Source of the DNA: Tetrapyrgos nigripes
Taxonomy: Eukaryota; Basidiomycota; Agaricomycetes; Agaricales; Campanellaceae
Length of the DNA stretch: 64,000 nucleotides
Assembly (NCBI GenBank): GCA_013368315.1
Contig: JAACJM010000010.1
Span: forward strand, 620,001-684,000
Direction of reading: 5' to 3'
Both the position numbers and the translations under genes were made by a program. The notes below the pieces were generated by a model, which did not search any database, was not told the origin of the DNA, and saw only the letters and a program-made list of their open reading frames with translations. This document shows, piece by piece, positions 20,500 through 33,165 of this stretch. The number at the start of each line of letters is the position of its first letter. Position 1 is the stretch's first letter.

Positions 20500-21063
20500 C
20501 TAGAAGAGTCCAGACCCTCTGTCCTCCCTGGACATACCAGTTTGATGGATAGTGAAGCCAAATGGTAAGAGATCCTTCAAGTTTGGGTCCTTCATGCTCC
20601 CAGTCTCCTCTTGCAAAATCTCCCTCATCACACTGTCAGCTCTGACAAACTGCATAATTGTCTCCAGTCCTTCTCCTTCTCTATCACCATATCCCTCAAG
20701 AACTTGGCAGTCTTCTCTGTGATACCGATAAACTGCTGCTGAAGGCCCCATAGATGATACATGGCGTCAAAGTAGAAGAGACCCTTCAATTTGTTGACAC
20801 GCATGAATGTAGTGATACCCTTGTAGTTTGGTAGTGTGGCAGATGGACCAACCCCCCTCCAGTGCCCAAAGAGACTCCAATTCCTTGAGACCAAAGTTCA
20901 GAGTATTACTCAAGATAACCAATTCCAATATGTGATGAGAAAGAATTCCAGGACAATACCTCCCCACAACAAGCTCCACAATCATGACCACCCCTTCTGA
21001 GGTAGAAGGCACCTGACTTAGATGACTCCTAGCATGTGGATACTGGACTGTTGCCTGTCCCAT
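20500..21063 (-). pseudogene. Unrecognised decayed coding region
   Basis: Minus-strand segments in alternating frames read like one protein: TSEGVVMIVELVVGRYCPG, LNFGLKELESLWALEGG, then MYHLWGLQQQFIGITEKTA and DLLPFGFTIHQTGMS. At least two frame shifts. The style suggests a transposon protein, but I cannot assign a family. Confidence 0.35.
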
Positions 21064-21144
21064 TTAAGACAACCCCATTCATGCTTGTGCTTTCCACTGC
21101 ATCTACATTTGAAGAATGCACATCTTCCTAGCTTTCTTCATTAC

Positions 21145-21345
21145 TGTTAAGTCCAGGCAGATCCTAGTGCTAGGAAACACTATGGACCTGGATGGAGGTC
21201 TATGGGAATGAATGGAAAGATGATGAATCTGGACAGAACTGGAGAGGAAGAGAATAGACAGGAGATGAGAGGATCCAGTTGGAATGACTAGGAAGTCGAG
21301 ACAGAAAGTTAATGGCACTATTAGTACCACCTCACTATGGAGCAG
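21145..21345 (-). repeat. LTR-D fragment
   Basis: Plus strand TGTTAAGTCCAGGCAGATCC, then CTAGGAAACACTATGGACCT, through AATGGCACTATTAGTACCAC. It matches the reverse complement of the 3' end of the solo LTR at 44855-45513. Truncated at about 21345. Confidence 0.8.
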
Positions 21346-21488
21346 GGTGAGTTTCAACCATTACTTCTGTACAGCTTACAAATAGCTTATGTAAGTGGCT
21401 GTGCAACACAAAATTGGGGTTGGACCAAAAAAAATAAATTATTGTACCACACCCACTGTACACTACTGCCCTGTAGCACTCATGAACC

Positions 21489-21743
21489 ATGCCCAAACTG
21501 AAAGGAAAAGCAACTGAAGCACAGCTAGCACAAGCTGCACAAGCCCGCCAATTCTGTCACCACGATACACCAGAAAATAACCCATTACCTGCGCTGTCAG
21601 AACAAAATGAACCACAGACACCCATTGAAACTGAGAATACAGACAATGACATAACTGTTGAATTGGAAGATGGCGGCAGTGATGGGGTGTGTACCTGGGA
21701 TGGGACTGTTAATTACAGACTGCTTGAGTCTGAGGCCAGTTGA
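21489..21743 (+). CDS. Small unrecognised ORF, probably a transposon remnant
   Basis: 84 codons from ATG 21489: a Lys/Ala/Gln-rich start (KGKATEAQLAQAAQARQF) followed by an acidic Pro/Thr-rich part. A frame-shifted acidic continuation (DEDDSESEGEDGNN) follows to about 21850. It looks like the disordered N-terminus of a fungal transposase, but no domain is present, so function is unknown. Confidence 0.3.
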   Translation: MPKLKGKATEAQLAQAAQARQFCHHDTPENNPLPALSEQNEPQTPIETENTDNDITVELEDGGSDGVCTWDGTVNYRLLESEAS

Positions 21744-21929
21744 ATTGAGGATGAGGATGACTCAGAGTCTGAGGGTGAAGATGGCAACAATTTTGTTGAG
21801 CTGGCTGGGAAAGAAAGGGATGCAATTGAGAAAGAACTTGCACACTGGTGATACACTGTACAAAATTGCCATATACATACTTAGGTTTTGGTCTATAATA
21901 TCAGTTTTGACGTTCTTTTAAGGGAATAA

Positions 21930-23520
21930 GAGGACTAGGGTGAGCCCTGAACTGCTAGTTAATACCTAGCGGGACTAGAAAACAACGGTACAATAATATT
22001 AAGTGCTTATGGATGGAGAAACAACTCATTCTAAGTACTATGATAGATATGTATGAGTTGGAGTTATGATAGCAGACCCACCAAATAATAAAGATAGCCT
22101 ACAAAGGCTTTCGAATCCTATTATAACTACTAGTACTGCTAGCGTGATCCAAAGGGACAGTGAAGTGTGAGATAGCCCCTATTTGCGGGCATAGGAACGC
22201 GTAAGCAGCACAATCCTTGGCTGAAAGGTTGATCAGAGAAGACAGCACTAAGATCGGACATGCGGACAAGCACGCTAGGTCTAGATCTATGTATTGGTAA
22301 ATCCCATAGTACTAAGACGGCTTTGAGGGAATCTTAAGTATCTGTAAAAGGTACATGTGGATAAAAGTAGGACAAAGTATATATGTACAGGATCCCAGAG
22401 AGAGTTCAGCTATCCATCGGTACAGAGGGGATAGTGAACAGATGTCTCTACACAGAGATATAAGGGACAGAAGCGCTAAGTTGCAGTACATCCGAACAAT
22501 CAGAATACAACCCAAACAGGTAACGGTATTTCCGGATAAGGATAAATCTGTCAGTAAGCGTCTAGCTAAGCATTGAAAGTGTTGAAGGGTGAATAAGTAT
22601 GTGAACAGGACTGCAGAAGAGCTGGACTCATATGTAGGACTAAGTAGTAGACTGTTGGCAATGCATAGAGTGCATATAAAGCAAGATTGGAGAAAAGGGA
22701 AAGGAAAACTGAACAGAATAAAGAAACTACGAGAAAACCCTATGCTCCTAGTGTAAGGACACATATGAAGGACCTAGCAGTCATAAGTGGAGCGTTCTGA
22801 GTCATAGATGTGATGCTCGCTAACCAGGATGGTACATGAAACACCAGATGGCTTACAAAGAGAACTGAAGAAAGCTCCTATGAATATTTAGATAATATTG
22901 GACAGTTTCTGTATACCCTAATAAGCAAGTCTTTACTTACAAGGAAATAGGTAGAACTCACTAATGGATTTTCGATTTGTTTTGTATTTTCTCTACATAC
23001 CTTTGAGTGGACATCAAAAAGAAATAAGTAACTGTATAGTTGTAGCTGCTAGTAGTATAAAAGGACCAGATATTACAGGTAGCTACCCAAGCTACGTACT
23101 GTAGAGTATCAGATCTCACTAGCAATAGTAGAGGACGTGAAACATGGACTAAAGCTTCTAAACAAACTTAACTGCACTCTCTACGAGATAATAGAGTATA
23201 AATTGAACATTTTGTGGTTATAACTGTGATCTTTGTGTTGACCTTTTGGTCTATTAAGTGTTTGATTTTAAGGCAACTGTGGCCTACAAGTGTTTGATTT
23301 GGGACTCATTGATCCCCTTGGTGTTAAAATTGTGTTTATTGTGTCACGTGCTAAGTGCTAACTTCATTGAAAAACCCCAATCAAAAGTACTTATAGTACA
23401 AGTAAACTGGGAGTTTGAGTACTCTGACTACTCAGAACACTCGTCTCATTTACATTTGTATATGGTTTTGTGTTTGGGTGTAGTTCCTAGCACTTAATTA
23501 CAAAAACCACCTATTATACT
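21930..23520 (+). repeat. LTR-like 5' region of Gypsy-3
   Basis: Non-coding. 22025-22860 matches, with substantial divergence, the reverse complement of 35912-35040; a shared word is AGTAGGACAAAGTATATATG at about 22366. The rest (to about 23520) precedes the Gypsy-3 gag and has no visible partner. I could not find a matching 3' LTR in the same orientation, so the LTR borders are not defined. Confidence 0.55.
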
Positions 23521-23763
23521 GGAGCCAGGCACCACGAGGGTGTTCCATTTCTCAGTTTAACTTACTACTATAAGCACACTCGAGCTAACGCTCACAATCA
23601 AAAGCTGTCGGAGCTCAGAGGTCTTGAAAAAGACAATCAGTTACTCCATGCAAGCAAATACTGGAAGCCTGATACAGATCCTTCTGGTAGAAAACCCCCT
23701 AAGCAGAGGAACGTTCAAGTTTCATCGTCAGCATCTAGTTCTGCTAGGCTGATCAAATCAAAC

Positions 23764-25310
23764 ATGTCCCCTGTTTACAATCCATACCCTACAAAACCTC
23801 TGGTGAGAGAAAAGGCAAGAGAATTGACCAGAAAGGCAGCTGGAAAGAAGCCAAAGGACAAACCCCAGAGACCTAGTTTAATGGGAACATTTGGACCTTT
23901 GGAAACCACTAGCTACCTTCAAGAAACTCTTTCCCCTCTCTCACCACTAGACGAAATCTATTTAGAGAATTTCTACACACCACCGACAAATATAGATACA
24001 ATGGCGGAAGATACAAGAGTACAGACTAGCATACCTGGTCTAAAAGTGTCGCCTGCAGTGTTGAGATCAACACAGAAGGACAAACTACCAAAACCCAAAA
24101 AGACGGCGCCTTCCTTTGACAAAGAAGAGCCAGAATTGCTCAAAAGGTACTTCGCTGAGTTGGAGAGTCTTTTCGAAGACAACGACATTGATCTTAATGA
24201 AGCAAAGATCCTCCTAGTGATGAAGTACATGGAGTATCAGACTCAGATGTGTCATGAAGAAGATGTGATCGATTGCAGGTCTGATTGGGAAACTTTCAAA
24301 GGCAAGCTAAGGGATTGTTATCTGGAATCTGTAGCTGGTGAATTCAGAAGCATGGATTGACTCAAGGAGATCTATGCTAAGTACACTGGAATCATTTTAG
24401 GACAGCAGGAACACCTTTATGCGTATGTCAGGGAATTTAAGCTCGAGATCAAGAAGCTTATGCCCAAAGATGGATCCCATATCATATTGAACAAGGAGGC
24501 AGTTTCCTACTTTGTTAGCGCTTTAGATGAAAGCTTGAGGACGGTGTTGGTGCTCTTTCTTCTGAGGATTGAAGAAGGTGATAAAAAGAGGAATATGGAA
24601 GATCCTTTCCCATTGGAAATAATCATCCAAGCTGCCAGAAGTGCATGTCAAACACACACTGCAAGTCTGACCAGTGTAGGGATAGGAAAAGCAGTGAGGA
24701 AAACAGAACCTGCTGCGCGGATAATTGGTTAGTGGATTCTCACCTAGCACTGATCAAAGGTGAATCTAGCAGTGATGAATGGATGCTACGAATGTCAGTG
24801 ATGACTGATGTGAATCAGGGTAGAATGAAGGAGATAGCAGAAAAGTTGGACCAGAATACAACAGTCTTGACGAGCATCGCTAAGCTCCTCATGAACCAAA
24901 ATCAAAATCAATCTAGGGCTAACACTAGCAGACAGTTGGGCAGCTACAACAATTGAGGTTTCAATAACAATAGTTATCCAAACCAACCTCCAAGATACAG
25001 GTTGAACTCAAATCAGACTGAACACAAGTGTTTCTTCTGTGGAAGTCCACATCATCTGTTACCTGACTGCAATATCCAGATGAGCTTCTTTGAGAAAGGA
25101 TGGATCATCAAGGATAGTTATGGGAATGTTCATATGAAAGACAGAAGTACCCTGCCAAAAGTCAATGATGGTGATACTGAGACAAAAGCTCAAAAGATCA
25201 AGAAGGTCGCTAAGGATAAAGGTTGGGTGAAGAAAGTAATGTTTGCCTCTGAAGTGGAAGCTATGGAAGCTTATGGGGAAGGCAATGTTACTCTCAGCAC
25301 CTTTATGTAG
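23764..25310 (+). pseudogene. Gypsy-3 gag
   Basis: Decayed gag of a Ty3/gypsy clade different from Gypsy-1/2/4. From ATG 23764 it reads through a basic N-terminus to FDKEEPELLKRYFAELESLF and then SMD, where TGA (24358-24360) stands at a position that is Arg in family members I know. It continues with YAYVREFKLEIKKL and a zinc knuckle CFFCGSPHHLLPDC (about 25030). Other breaks are a TGA near 24954, a TAG near 25308 and frame shifts. Confidence 0.75.
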
Positions 25311-25670
25311 AAATTATCTACGATGGTTTTGACCATAGATAAGAAACATAAAGTGCTAGAAGAGAAGCAAGAGGAAGCTGAGACACATTGTAAAGATGAC
25401 ATGGATCTAATCCAGAAGAAGCTTGAAATGCTCCTGACAGGAAACTGAAGACTCCAAGGATGGGATCTGAAGACAAATCAGTGTCGCAGTTTGTCGCTAA
25501 CTGGGAAAGCAGACTCAGATGAGACCATATGTAGAAATACCGACTATTATGAAGAGGAAAGCAAAAGCGGAGATTTATAAACCTCCACAAAAGAGAAATG
25601 AGGAGAGACCAATGGAGACAGACGAATCGGAGTCTTCGTCAAATGCAGAAAAAGGGAAATCAACCAAAAT

Positions 25671-27156
25671 GTGGCAAACGCTAGGCCGTTTGATAGGAAT
25701 ATACCCATAAATCAGGAAAGATTGGCTGGTAACAATCTGCCTGAGGACCCAAAACCTATCAAGAAGCTGACAGTAACCAAGCCTAAAGCTAGGTTAGCAG
25801 AGCACCCATTGTTGGACAAAGTAGCAGATTTGAGAGAACCTTTAATGTTGACGGGAATAGAAGAAAGAATAGTTGATCAAATCATTCACAGAGAAGTTTC
25901 AATGCAAGTGTTAGAAGTTACAGCTATAAGTCCAGTAGTAAAGAGACTACTTAAACAGAGACTTAGTAATTTAAACGTGAAGCCCAGAATAAGAAGGAAG
26001 AAGGTTAATGTCAACCAGCAATTGCAAGTAGATGGCTTAGATCTCGAGGAAGAAGTATACTTCACCATAGAGGACCTAGCACAGCCTATGATACATGTCT
26101 ACGTACAAGGAAAGGGTAGACTGCCCCCTAATGCAATTGTTCATAAAGATGTAGTTGAACAGTTCTTGAAGGAGAGGCCTGAAGAAAGAGGGAAAAAGAT
26201 TGTTATTGCAGCAAGACCCTCTGATGATCTCAGGGTAACCTATCCCTTGATCAACAGCTCAAACCAGATGGTAGAATGTATTATGGACAATGGATCACAG
26301 ATCATCTCCATAGATACCAGGTTAACTTGGGATCCAGATGTAGTCATTCATATGGAGAGCGCTAACAGTGCCATTACCCCTACCAGAGGCCTAGTGAGAA
26401 ATGTCAGCTGTTGCTTTGGTGACTTAAAAATCTTCTTACAAATTCATATAATGGACAATTGTCCTTATGAAGTACTTATGGGAAGACCATTTGATGTCTT
26501 GTGTGAAATGATGGGAACCAGTTCATCACACTACATGATTTGAACTCCAATCACAGGTGTACGATACCTATGTATCCCAGAGGTCAGAAGCCACAAATTC
26601 TACCTCCACCAGAAGAGAAGTTTGTAGATGCTGAAACTGGGGAAGAAGTACCTGTACCCACTAGATGGAATGATGATGATGAGAAGGGTGAAGCAAAAGA
26701 AGTGGATCAAGAATCCTCAAATTTTCAAGGGTCCTTGATGAACTGTTAGAATTACAGGGAGAGGTGGCCCTGTCCTTTGATTATAATGATAAAGGAGAAA
26801 TATTAATTACAGGATTTTCTGCAGCTAGAAACAGGAGTTTCACAAAGGAAGAATTAACAGAAGCATATGTTTATGCTTCAATGGATGGTATAAAGAAGAA
26901 GGATAAGAAAGCAAGTGTCCTGCTTCAACAGTATAAAGCTCAGAAAGGAGTTAAGAATCCCACTGTGGTCAATGCTAACATGTTCAGAGCTCAAGCATTG
27001 TCTCTGAACTGTGATGCGGAAAATGGGCAGCCTAGTGGGGCAACAGATGAGGATGAGCCTGACGTTAAGAGTGCTTTTGGGAGATATAAGCCTGTAGCAC
27101 TTAAAGTGAAATTGGTCAAAACGGAGTTACCTCTTGAATACTGGGAGATCTGCTAA
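25671..27156 (+). pseudogene. Gypsy-3 protease region
   Basis: Retroviral-type aspartic protease region. The long open part 25671-26543 ends with the active-site motif MDNGSQIISID (about 26282) and NCPYEVLMGRPFDVL. Two further open stretches, 26540-26749 and 26764-27156, link to reverse transcriptase; the former carries a TGA after its start region. The DNGS active site is intact, but the frames are broken. Confidence 0.7.
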
Positions 27157-27164
27157 AGGATATA

Positions 27165-28760
27165 CTGAAGTTACCTACTAATCCACCAGAGTTCACCCCT
27201 GGTGAGCATTATACTGAAGAAAGGAAGAAAGTAATTGATGAGAATCACCCAGAAGGTTTCCTGTGGCTGGAAGAGCGAAAACTTATGCACATATTTATGA
27301 AGTTGCAGGAGTTAGGGTCTTGGAAGACTGAAGAAGCTGGTAACTTTAAGGTAGAATTCTTTCTACCTTTAAAGCTAGCAGTAATTCTGCATGTTTCTTG
27401 GGTAGAGAAGAACTTCCCAATTCTGCCAGGAAAATATCAGGAGATATGTGAACTTATCAAGGAAAAGATAGCTGCTGGAATGTATGAACCATGCAATGGT
27501 AGTTATTGGGGAAAATGGTTTTGTGTTCTTAAGAAGGATGGTCAAGTCCGGATAGTACATAGTCTGGAACCCCTAAATAAAGTAAATATTCAACATTCGG
27601 GTGTGCCACTGGCAACCACTGATGTAGCTAGGGAGTTTATGGGCAGAGCATGCCTTGGGATGCTAGACATCTTTGTTGGCTACAATCATCGATACATTGA
27701 TGAGTCCTTGAGAGATATGACTGCATTCAAAACACCCTTTGGACTTCATCAACTGGTTAAATTGCTGATGGGTTGGACTAATTCAGTCCCAATTTTCCAC
27801 AATGATGTTACTTACATTCTCAAGGAGGAGATGCCTCATGTCACTATTCCTTACGTAGATGATGTACCCATCAAGGGACAACCATTGAGATATGAAACTG
27901 AGGATGGGGGCTATGAGACAATACCAGAAAACCCAGGCATAAGAAAATTTGTCTGGGACCACTTCCAAAATTTGAATCAGGTAGTGCAGCACATGAAGTA
28001 CACTGGCAGGACCTTCTCTTGAAAGAAGATGTTCCTCTGTAGTCCAGAAGCTAAGATAGTTGGTCATATATGTACTTACAAAGGTTGAGAACTGGATGAA
28101 GAAAAAGTGGAAGTAATTAAGACATGGCCTGTACCAAAGGACCTTAGCGAGCTTAGGAGTTTCTTAGGTACTGTGGGTATTCTTAGGATGTATGTGAAAG
28201 ATTACAGCACTATAGCAGTACCTTTATACAAACTTACTGGGAATGTACCTTGGCATTGGGGACCAGAACAAGAAAAAGCTTTCGAGATGGTCAAAGCTGC
28301 TATATGCAGTGCCCCAGTGTTAAAGGCAGTGGACTACACTAGCAAGAAAGGCATAATCTTATCGGTAGACACTTCATACATAGCAGTGGGGATAAGAGGA
28401 ACCCCAAGCAGAAGAATTATATCTACTTTGGGTCTATACCTTTGAATCTGAGAGAGAAACGATTCTCACAGCCAAAACAAGAACTTTATGGTCTCAAGCG
28501 AGCTCTGGAAGACTTTTTCTACTATACTTATGGGTGTAGAGACCTCCACGTTCACACAGATGCTAGCTACATTAAGGGAATGTTGGATAATCCTAGTAGT
28601 GGTCCTAATGCGACTATTAACAGGTGGATCAAAGAAATCTGCAAATACCAATTTGAGCTAGTACACGTAAAAGGAAAAACTCATATCCTAGTGGATGGTT
28701 TATCCTGACGGGCTCCAAATGAAGGCGAGAAGTATCAGAAGCCGATTCCGAAAGTAGATG
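27165..28760 (+). pseudogene. Gypsy-3 reverse transcriptase and RNase H
   Basis: RT shows WFCVLKKDGQVRIVHSLEPL, TAFKTPFGLHQLVKLLMGWT and the active site PYVDDVPIKG (about 27858). After TGA codons near 28021 and 28088 come IKTWPVPKDLSELRSFLGTV and WHWGPEQEKAFEMVKAA. RNase H-like sequence (28320-28710) contains SVDTSY, DLHVHTDASYIKGML and INRWIKEICKY. YVDDVPIKG differs from the YMDD of Gypsy-1/2 and marks a separate clade. Confidence 0.8.
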
Positions 28761-29369
28761 AAGATACTGAGGAAGAGGATGATGAGCTACCTCTACCCTT
28801 CAGGGTGGGAGAAGAAGAAACTGAAGAACCCTATGATTTCGAAGAGTTTAAGCACTTAATCAATTATAGGGGAGGCTATTTCAATGGCTTAGTGGTTGGA
28901 GAAGAAGAAATAGAGGATGAAATTCAAGAGGAATTAGATCATGAAAATGTCTGCTCGTTAGCGAGGACAAGGTTCACAGAAAGTATTGGAGTAAAATCGC
29001 TGAGAGAATTGGAAGAGATCGCTAACCCGCCTCTTCAACAATTTGCACATGTTATCATGGCACTGCCGGATAGTGCAGAATGGTCAAAGCAACACCCCTA
29101 TAGCGAGACTCACTGAACTAAAGAAGCTAAAGAGTTTGATAATATGATTCCTCAAATTATTGAATACTTGAAGGACCCTACAGGTTCCTTGTTGAAAGAA
29201 CTTAGCATAAAAGCTAAGAGAAAGGTTATAAAAAGAGCTACACATTTCTTTGTTAACAAAGAAGGAAGATTGTACTGAAAGAACCCTGACATTCAAGGAC
29301 AGCACCTTCTCTACGTACCTAAAGAAGGAAGATTGTACTGAAAGAACCCCTTCTCTACGTACCTAAAGA

Positions 29370-30696
29370 AAGGAGAATGTTTATGATGCATGCTGTGCAT
29401 GATCATTTAGGACATAAAGGAGTATATGCAACGGAAGGTTTAATTGCTAGATGATTCTGGTGGCCAGATATGGAAACCGACATTCAGTGGTTTGTTTGAA
29501 GTTGCAATGCTTGTCAAGCTAGGCAGCTCAGACTACCAAAAATACCTCCTACACTAACTCAGAAAGTACATGTAGATGTTTTCAAAGTATCACCAGCTAG
29601 CAACAGGTGTAAGAATGTTGTGCATGGTAGATGCGCGCTATCAAGATGGTCAGAAGGACATGTGTTAAAGCATGATACTGCTAGGGCCATCACCAAATGG
29701 TTCTTCAAAGGATATAATATGCAGATGGGGAGTCCCTGAAGAAGTTGTGATAGATAATGCTCCTCAAATGAAAGCAGTTCTTCAGTGGCTTGAAGATAAG
29801 TATGGGATTCAAGGTATAACTATCTCAGCGTATAGTTCTCAAGCTAACAGAGTAATTGAATGAGCACATTTTGATATTAGACAAGCCTTAGTGAAAGCTA
29901 CTGGTTTTGGTTCTTGAAACCAGTGCTATGGGTGGATAGAGTAACTCCTAGGAGAGGTCTGGGATGCTCACCATACCTTATTGCTCTGGGAGCAGAGCCT
30001 ATTCTACCTTTAGACATAGTAGAATTGACCTGGTTAGTAAAATTACCAGAAGAACTAGTGGGATATTGAGCTCAGGCGCTAGCTAAGCATCGAGTGCACA
30101 TAGAAGAAATGATTGCTAGAGTGGATGAACAAAAGAGGGCTGAATTGAAGTGCTTTGAGAAGAAGTATAGACATGTTATTAAAGATTGGGACTTTAAACC
30201 TGGAACTTTAGTTCAAGTTTGTAATACTCAAACTGAGAAGAACTTAGACAGGAAGATGTATCCTAGGTACATAGGACCTATGATTGTTATCTGAAGAACT
30301 AAAGGAGGTGCCTATATCCTAGCAGAAATGGATGGAACAGTTCTGCAAGAGAAAGTGGCTGCCTTTAGGGTTCTACCTCATAAAGCGAGATATGAACCAA
30401 TAGATCTCCCAGAAGATATTCATAAACTTATTGACTTAGAGCCAGAGCAGCTCTGAGCAATGGTTGAGGATGAATCTATGGACAAGTCTTGGGTACCAGG
30501 AAAAGACTACATCTTTGATCATATGCCTACACTAAGTGCTCCTCGATATGACTTGAATGGAGAAATAGAAGAGTCAATGGTTGAACCAAATGATGAAGAG
30601 AACCTAGTGAGAGGATCAGACAACAAAGAAGAGCTACCTGAAGCAGAGTCGACATCGATTGGACCTTGTACAAGAGCTAGGGCCAAAAACACTTAG
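29370..30696 (+). pseudogene. Gypsy-3 integrase and C-terminal region
   Basis: Integrase zinc domain: HDHLGHKGV and CNACQARQ. DDE core: HVDVFKVSP, then VIDNAPQMKAVLQWLEDKYG, then SSQANRVIE (Glu present). Stops near 29451, 29497, 29861, 30066, 30291 and 30454 are TGA. The C-terminal part contains KPGTLVQVCNTQ and KGGAYILAEMDGTVL, typical of this clade. A duplicated 40-bp stretch (AAGAAGGAAGATTGTACTGA) lies near 29260 and 29325. Confidence 0.75.
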
Positions 30697-30854
30697 TGGG
30701 ATAAATTATGACGAAAATAGTGGTCGATTAAGTAGGACTAGGGTGGATAACAAAAATCCACACCTATCCGCAGTGGGTAACATTTGATCCATGGAGCAAT
30801 TGACTGCTATAGATATGCAAGGCACTACCAAACACCACAGATAGGTGATGGAAT

Positions 30855-30961
30855 GCAAGTTCTTGGATTCGAACCAAGGATTGCAAGGGTAAGACAACAC
30901 TGACACTGCATCAGTGTTATCTTATACTTCAACACTGTGTTAACCACTACACTAAACTTGC
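30855..30961 (-). tRNA. tRNA-like fold, probably a pseudogene or tRNA-derived repeat
   Basis: Acceptor arms GCAAGTT (30961-30955) and AACTTGC (30861-30855) pair perfectly. D arm GTGT/ACAC pairs, and the A-box-like TAGTGTAGTGG is present. T arm CTTGG-TTCGAAT-CCAAG sits directly beside the acceptor and contains B box GGTTCGAATCC. The 58 nt between D and T arms are too long and give no canonical anticodon arm; they contain a repeated CAGTGTTG. I cannot name an anticodon. Confidence 0.45.
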
Positions 30962-31783
30962 TGTTAATCCTATACTTAAACCTGGTCAAATGAACTTATG
31001 AACACTATTGGAAAAATCTGTAGGTGCGAGCTTACATAATACAAGCAGAATAACTGAATCAGGCAATCCTGCTTAACGAGATTAATCATGGCCATTATCT
31101 ACTTAATACAAGGATGAGGAACGATCTGGTAGTGTTAAAAGTATGCTACAGCCTGTGGGACCTAGTGGACAAGTCAAAGAAACACTAAGGGACAAGGGTT
31201 ACAGTACTTACTACAGGAAAAGCGTTTATCCTGCCTTTGGTTTGCCAATTGAATAGATCTGAGGATGTGTTCTGGTCTATGATGTTAGCGACTATGCATG
31301 GCAATCAATTGATGTACTTACAATTGACTCATGGAGACAGCAACGGGTTGTCTACGAGTAGTACAACTGAATAGATGAGGGTTGGATTTTGAAGCCACCC
31401 AACATTGGTTAGTGAGAAGAGAGTCTGTAGGATGTCTTTTCAAAGCCAGGGTATGGGACATAGACCTCACATTTTGACATTGGTGAGGACAGAGAAGGAA
31501 ACAGGACCAATGTCTGAGAGTACAATAGATGCAGGCCATGAGGATGGATCAAGTCTGGAAAAGTGGCGCTAAGTGCTAACAGTTTATATCCTGCTCAGAA
31601 ACATTCTGATCCAAGTCTGAATGATGATGGAATCTGGATCTGAGCAGTGGAAAAAATGATGGAGCTTAGGAGAGATCAGAAGGGTCAATAAAGAAAGATT
31701 TATTGATACCTAGTGGATGGTGTACCTATGCGAATGATCCAAAGAACTGAATGTGACTACCTAGTGAAAGCTATACTAAGGGT
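30962..31783. other. Unassigned DNA
   Basis: No gene or LTR recognised. Low CpG; probably old repeat sequence. Confidence 0.35.
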
Positions 31784-33165
31784 CTACTGAGAGGCCTGAG
31801 TGGCTACAGATGAGGCAGAAGTAACTAAGCCCATTGGAATCACAGAGATAGACTTATTAGTGCTACTCTCAGGAGAAAGGTCCCTAAGAGACTGTTTCTC
31901 AGCCATGGCAGCATCCTTCAACTCTGTATGCTTGAGCTTAGCATTGATAACTGTGACTAAATTGTCATAAGCCCCTCTGTAATGTGAAGTGAGGAAGTGC
32001 ATTTGGTGAGTGACAGACAGCATTTCCCCTCTCAGGAAGTTCTGCATAGTATTCAAAGACTTGTCAGGAAGTTTCTTATAGTTGAAGAAAGCCCTGATGT
32101 TGGTCTTATGAAAAAGCTCCTTGGGTGTATCAAGCGGTTCTAGAAAGGAAATCATAATGAGCCGCTAGGTAGGAGAAAAATAGAGGAATTAAGTACTTAC
32201 CAGTAGACAGAGGATTGAAGTTGTTCACAGAACCAGTGAACACATGGCTACGCTTGGTATGGGCAAGCTTGTCCTGACAATTAGCCTCAGCCTTATGAAG
32301 GTAATAGTCAGCCTTGAGGTATTCTCGAGAAGAGGTATCAATGCCCTCGACAAAGGAGTAATGGAGACATATGGTGCTAGCACGAGTCGTTGGACGAGGG
32401 GTACCAGAAGTTGCTCCAGAAGCCTTGACCTAGCAAGAATGGTCAGAATACTTTAAGTACTAGAATAAGTGGAAGAAACGTACCTTAGTGATCTTCGGAA
32501 GCTCTTTAACATTCTTAGGAGCATGGCTAGATGCTCCAAGACCACAAGCATCACCCATCTTATAAAATAAGATGAGATTGAGGGGTATAAGTGGTTAGAA
32601 AAGGCACAGACTTACTGTAATGTCATCCTTGGGAATGTCTTTGAGATCAGGCAAAACCTTGACATTGGATTCCCCGCTATCTTCGATAATAGCTGGAGAG
32701 GATGGACCACGCTAGGTAGAAAGTCGAAATAAGTAAGATGGTTGATAAGGAAAATGCTAGCTAGACGCATCCTGCATTTGCCTTTATTGTTTGACAACTC
32801 CTCCTGATGAGCAACAGCCTTACGGAGAGTCTCTGCGAAGTTGGTGATTTTGTCCAAGCTGTGAAGCTTGTTTTTGTCGATGTTGAATTGGTTGACATAA
32901 CCCTTGATGGTCTCGGCATGGCGGAGATAGCCATCAACACAAGCCTTGGACTTGTGGAACTCCTTAGCGTCTATGGGCTCAGACTATCAAGAGAAAATCA
33001 GAGGCAAATCGACGGTATAGACAATAAGTATACGTACCACAGCGTCCCCATAGCTTTGAAGAGCAGTAATAATGAGGAGACCTGGATTGCAGCATTGTTG
33101 CTAGCATTGGAGACCTTGGCAAGCCAAGAGTTGGGTTGGAAAGAGGTAGAAGTAGCAGAAGACAT
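31784..33165 (-). CDS. Multi-exon gene of unknown function (gene B)
   Basis: From ATG 33165 exons read in order: MSSATSTSFQPNSWLAKV...GTLWY (to 33034, donor GTATAC); SEPIDAKEFHKSKACVDGYL with NFAETLRKAVAHQEELS (from 32983); RGPSSPAIIEDSGESNVKVL (about 32712-32625); MGDACGLGASSHAPKNVKEL (about 32560-32484); a 75-residue exon with SREYLKADYYLHKAEANCQD (about 32430-32202); and a last exon with EPLDTPKELFHKTNIRAFF, ending QASQ at 31784. Most joins have clean GT-AG signals; the exon 2/3 donor is unclear. GATATAAAAAC about 65 bp upstream is a plausible TATA box. Helix-rich, no domain recognised. Intron richness argues for a real, once-expressed gene. Confidence 0.5.
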
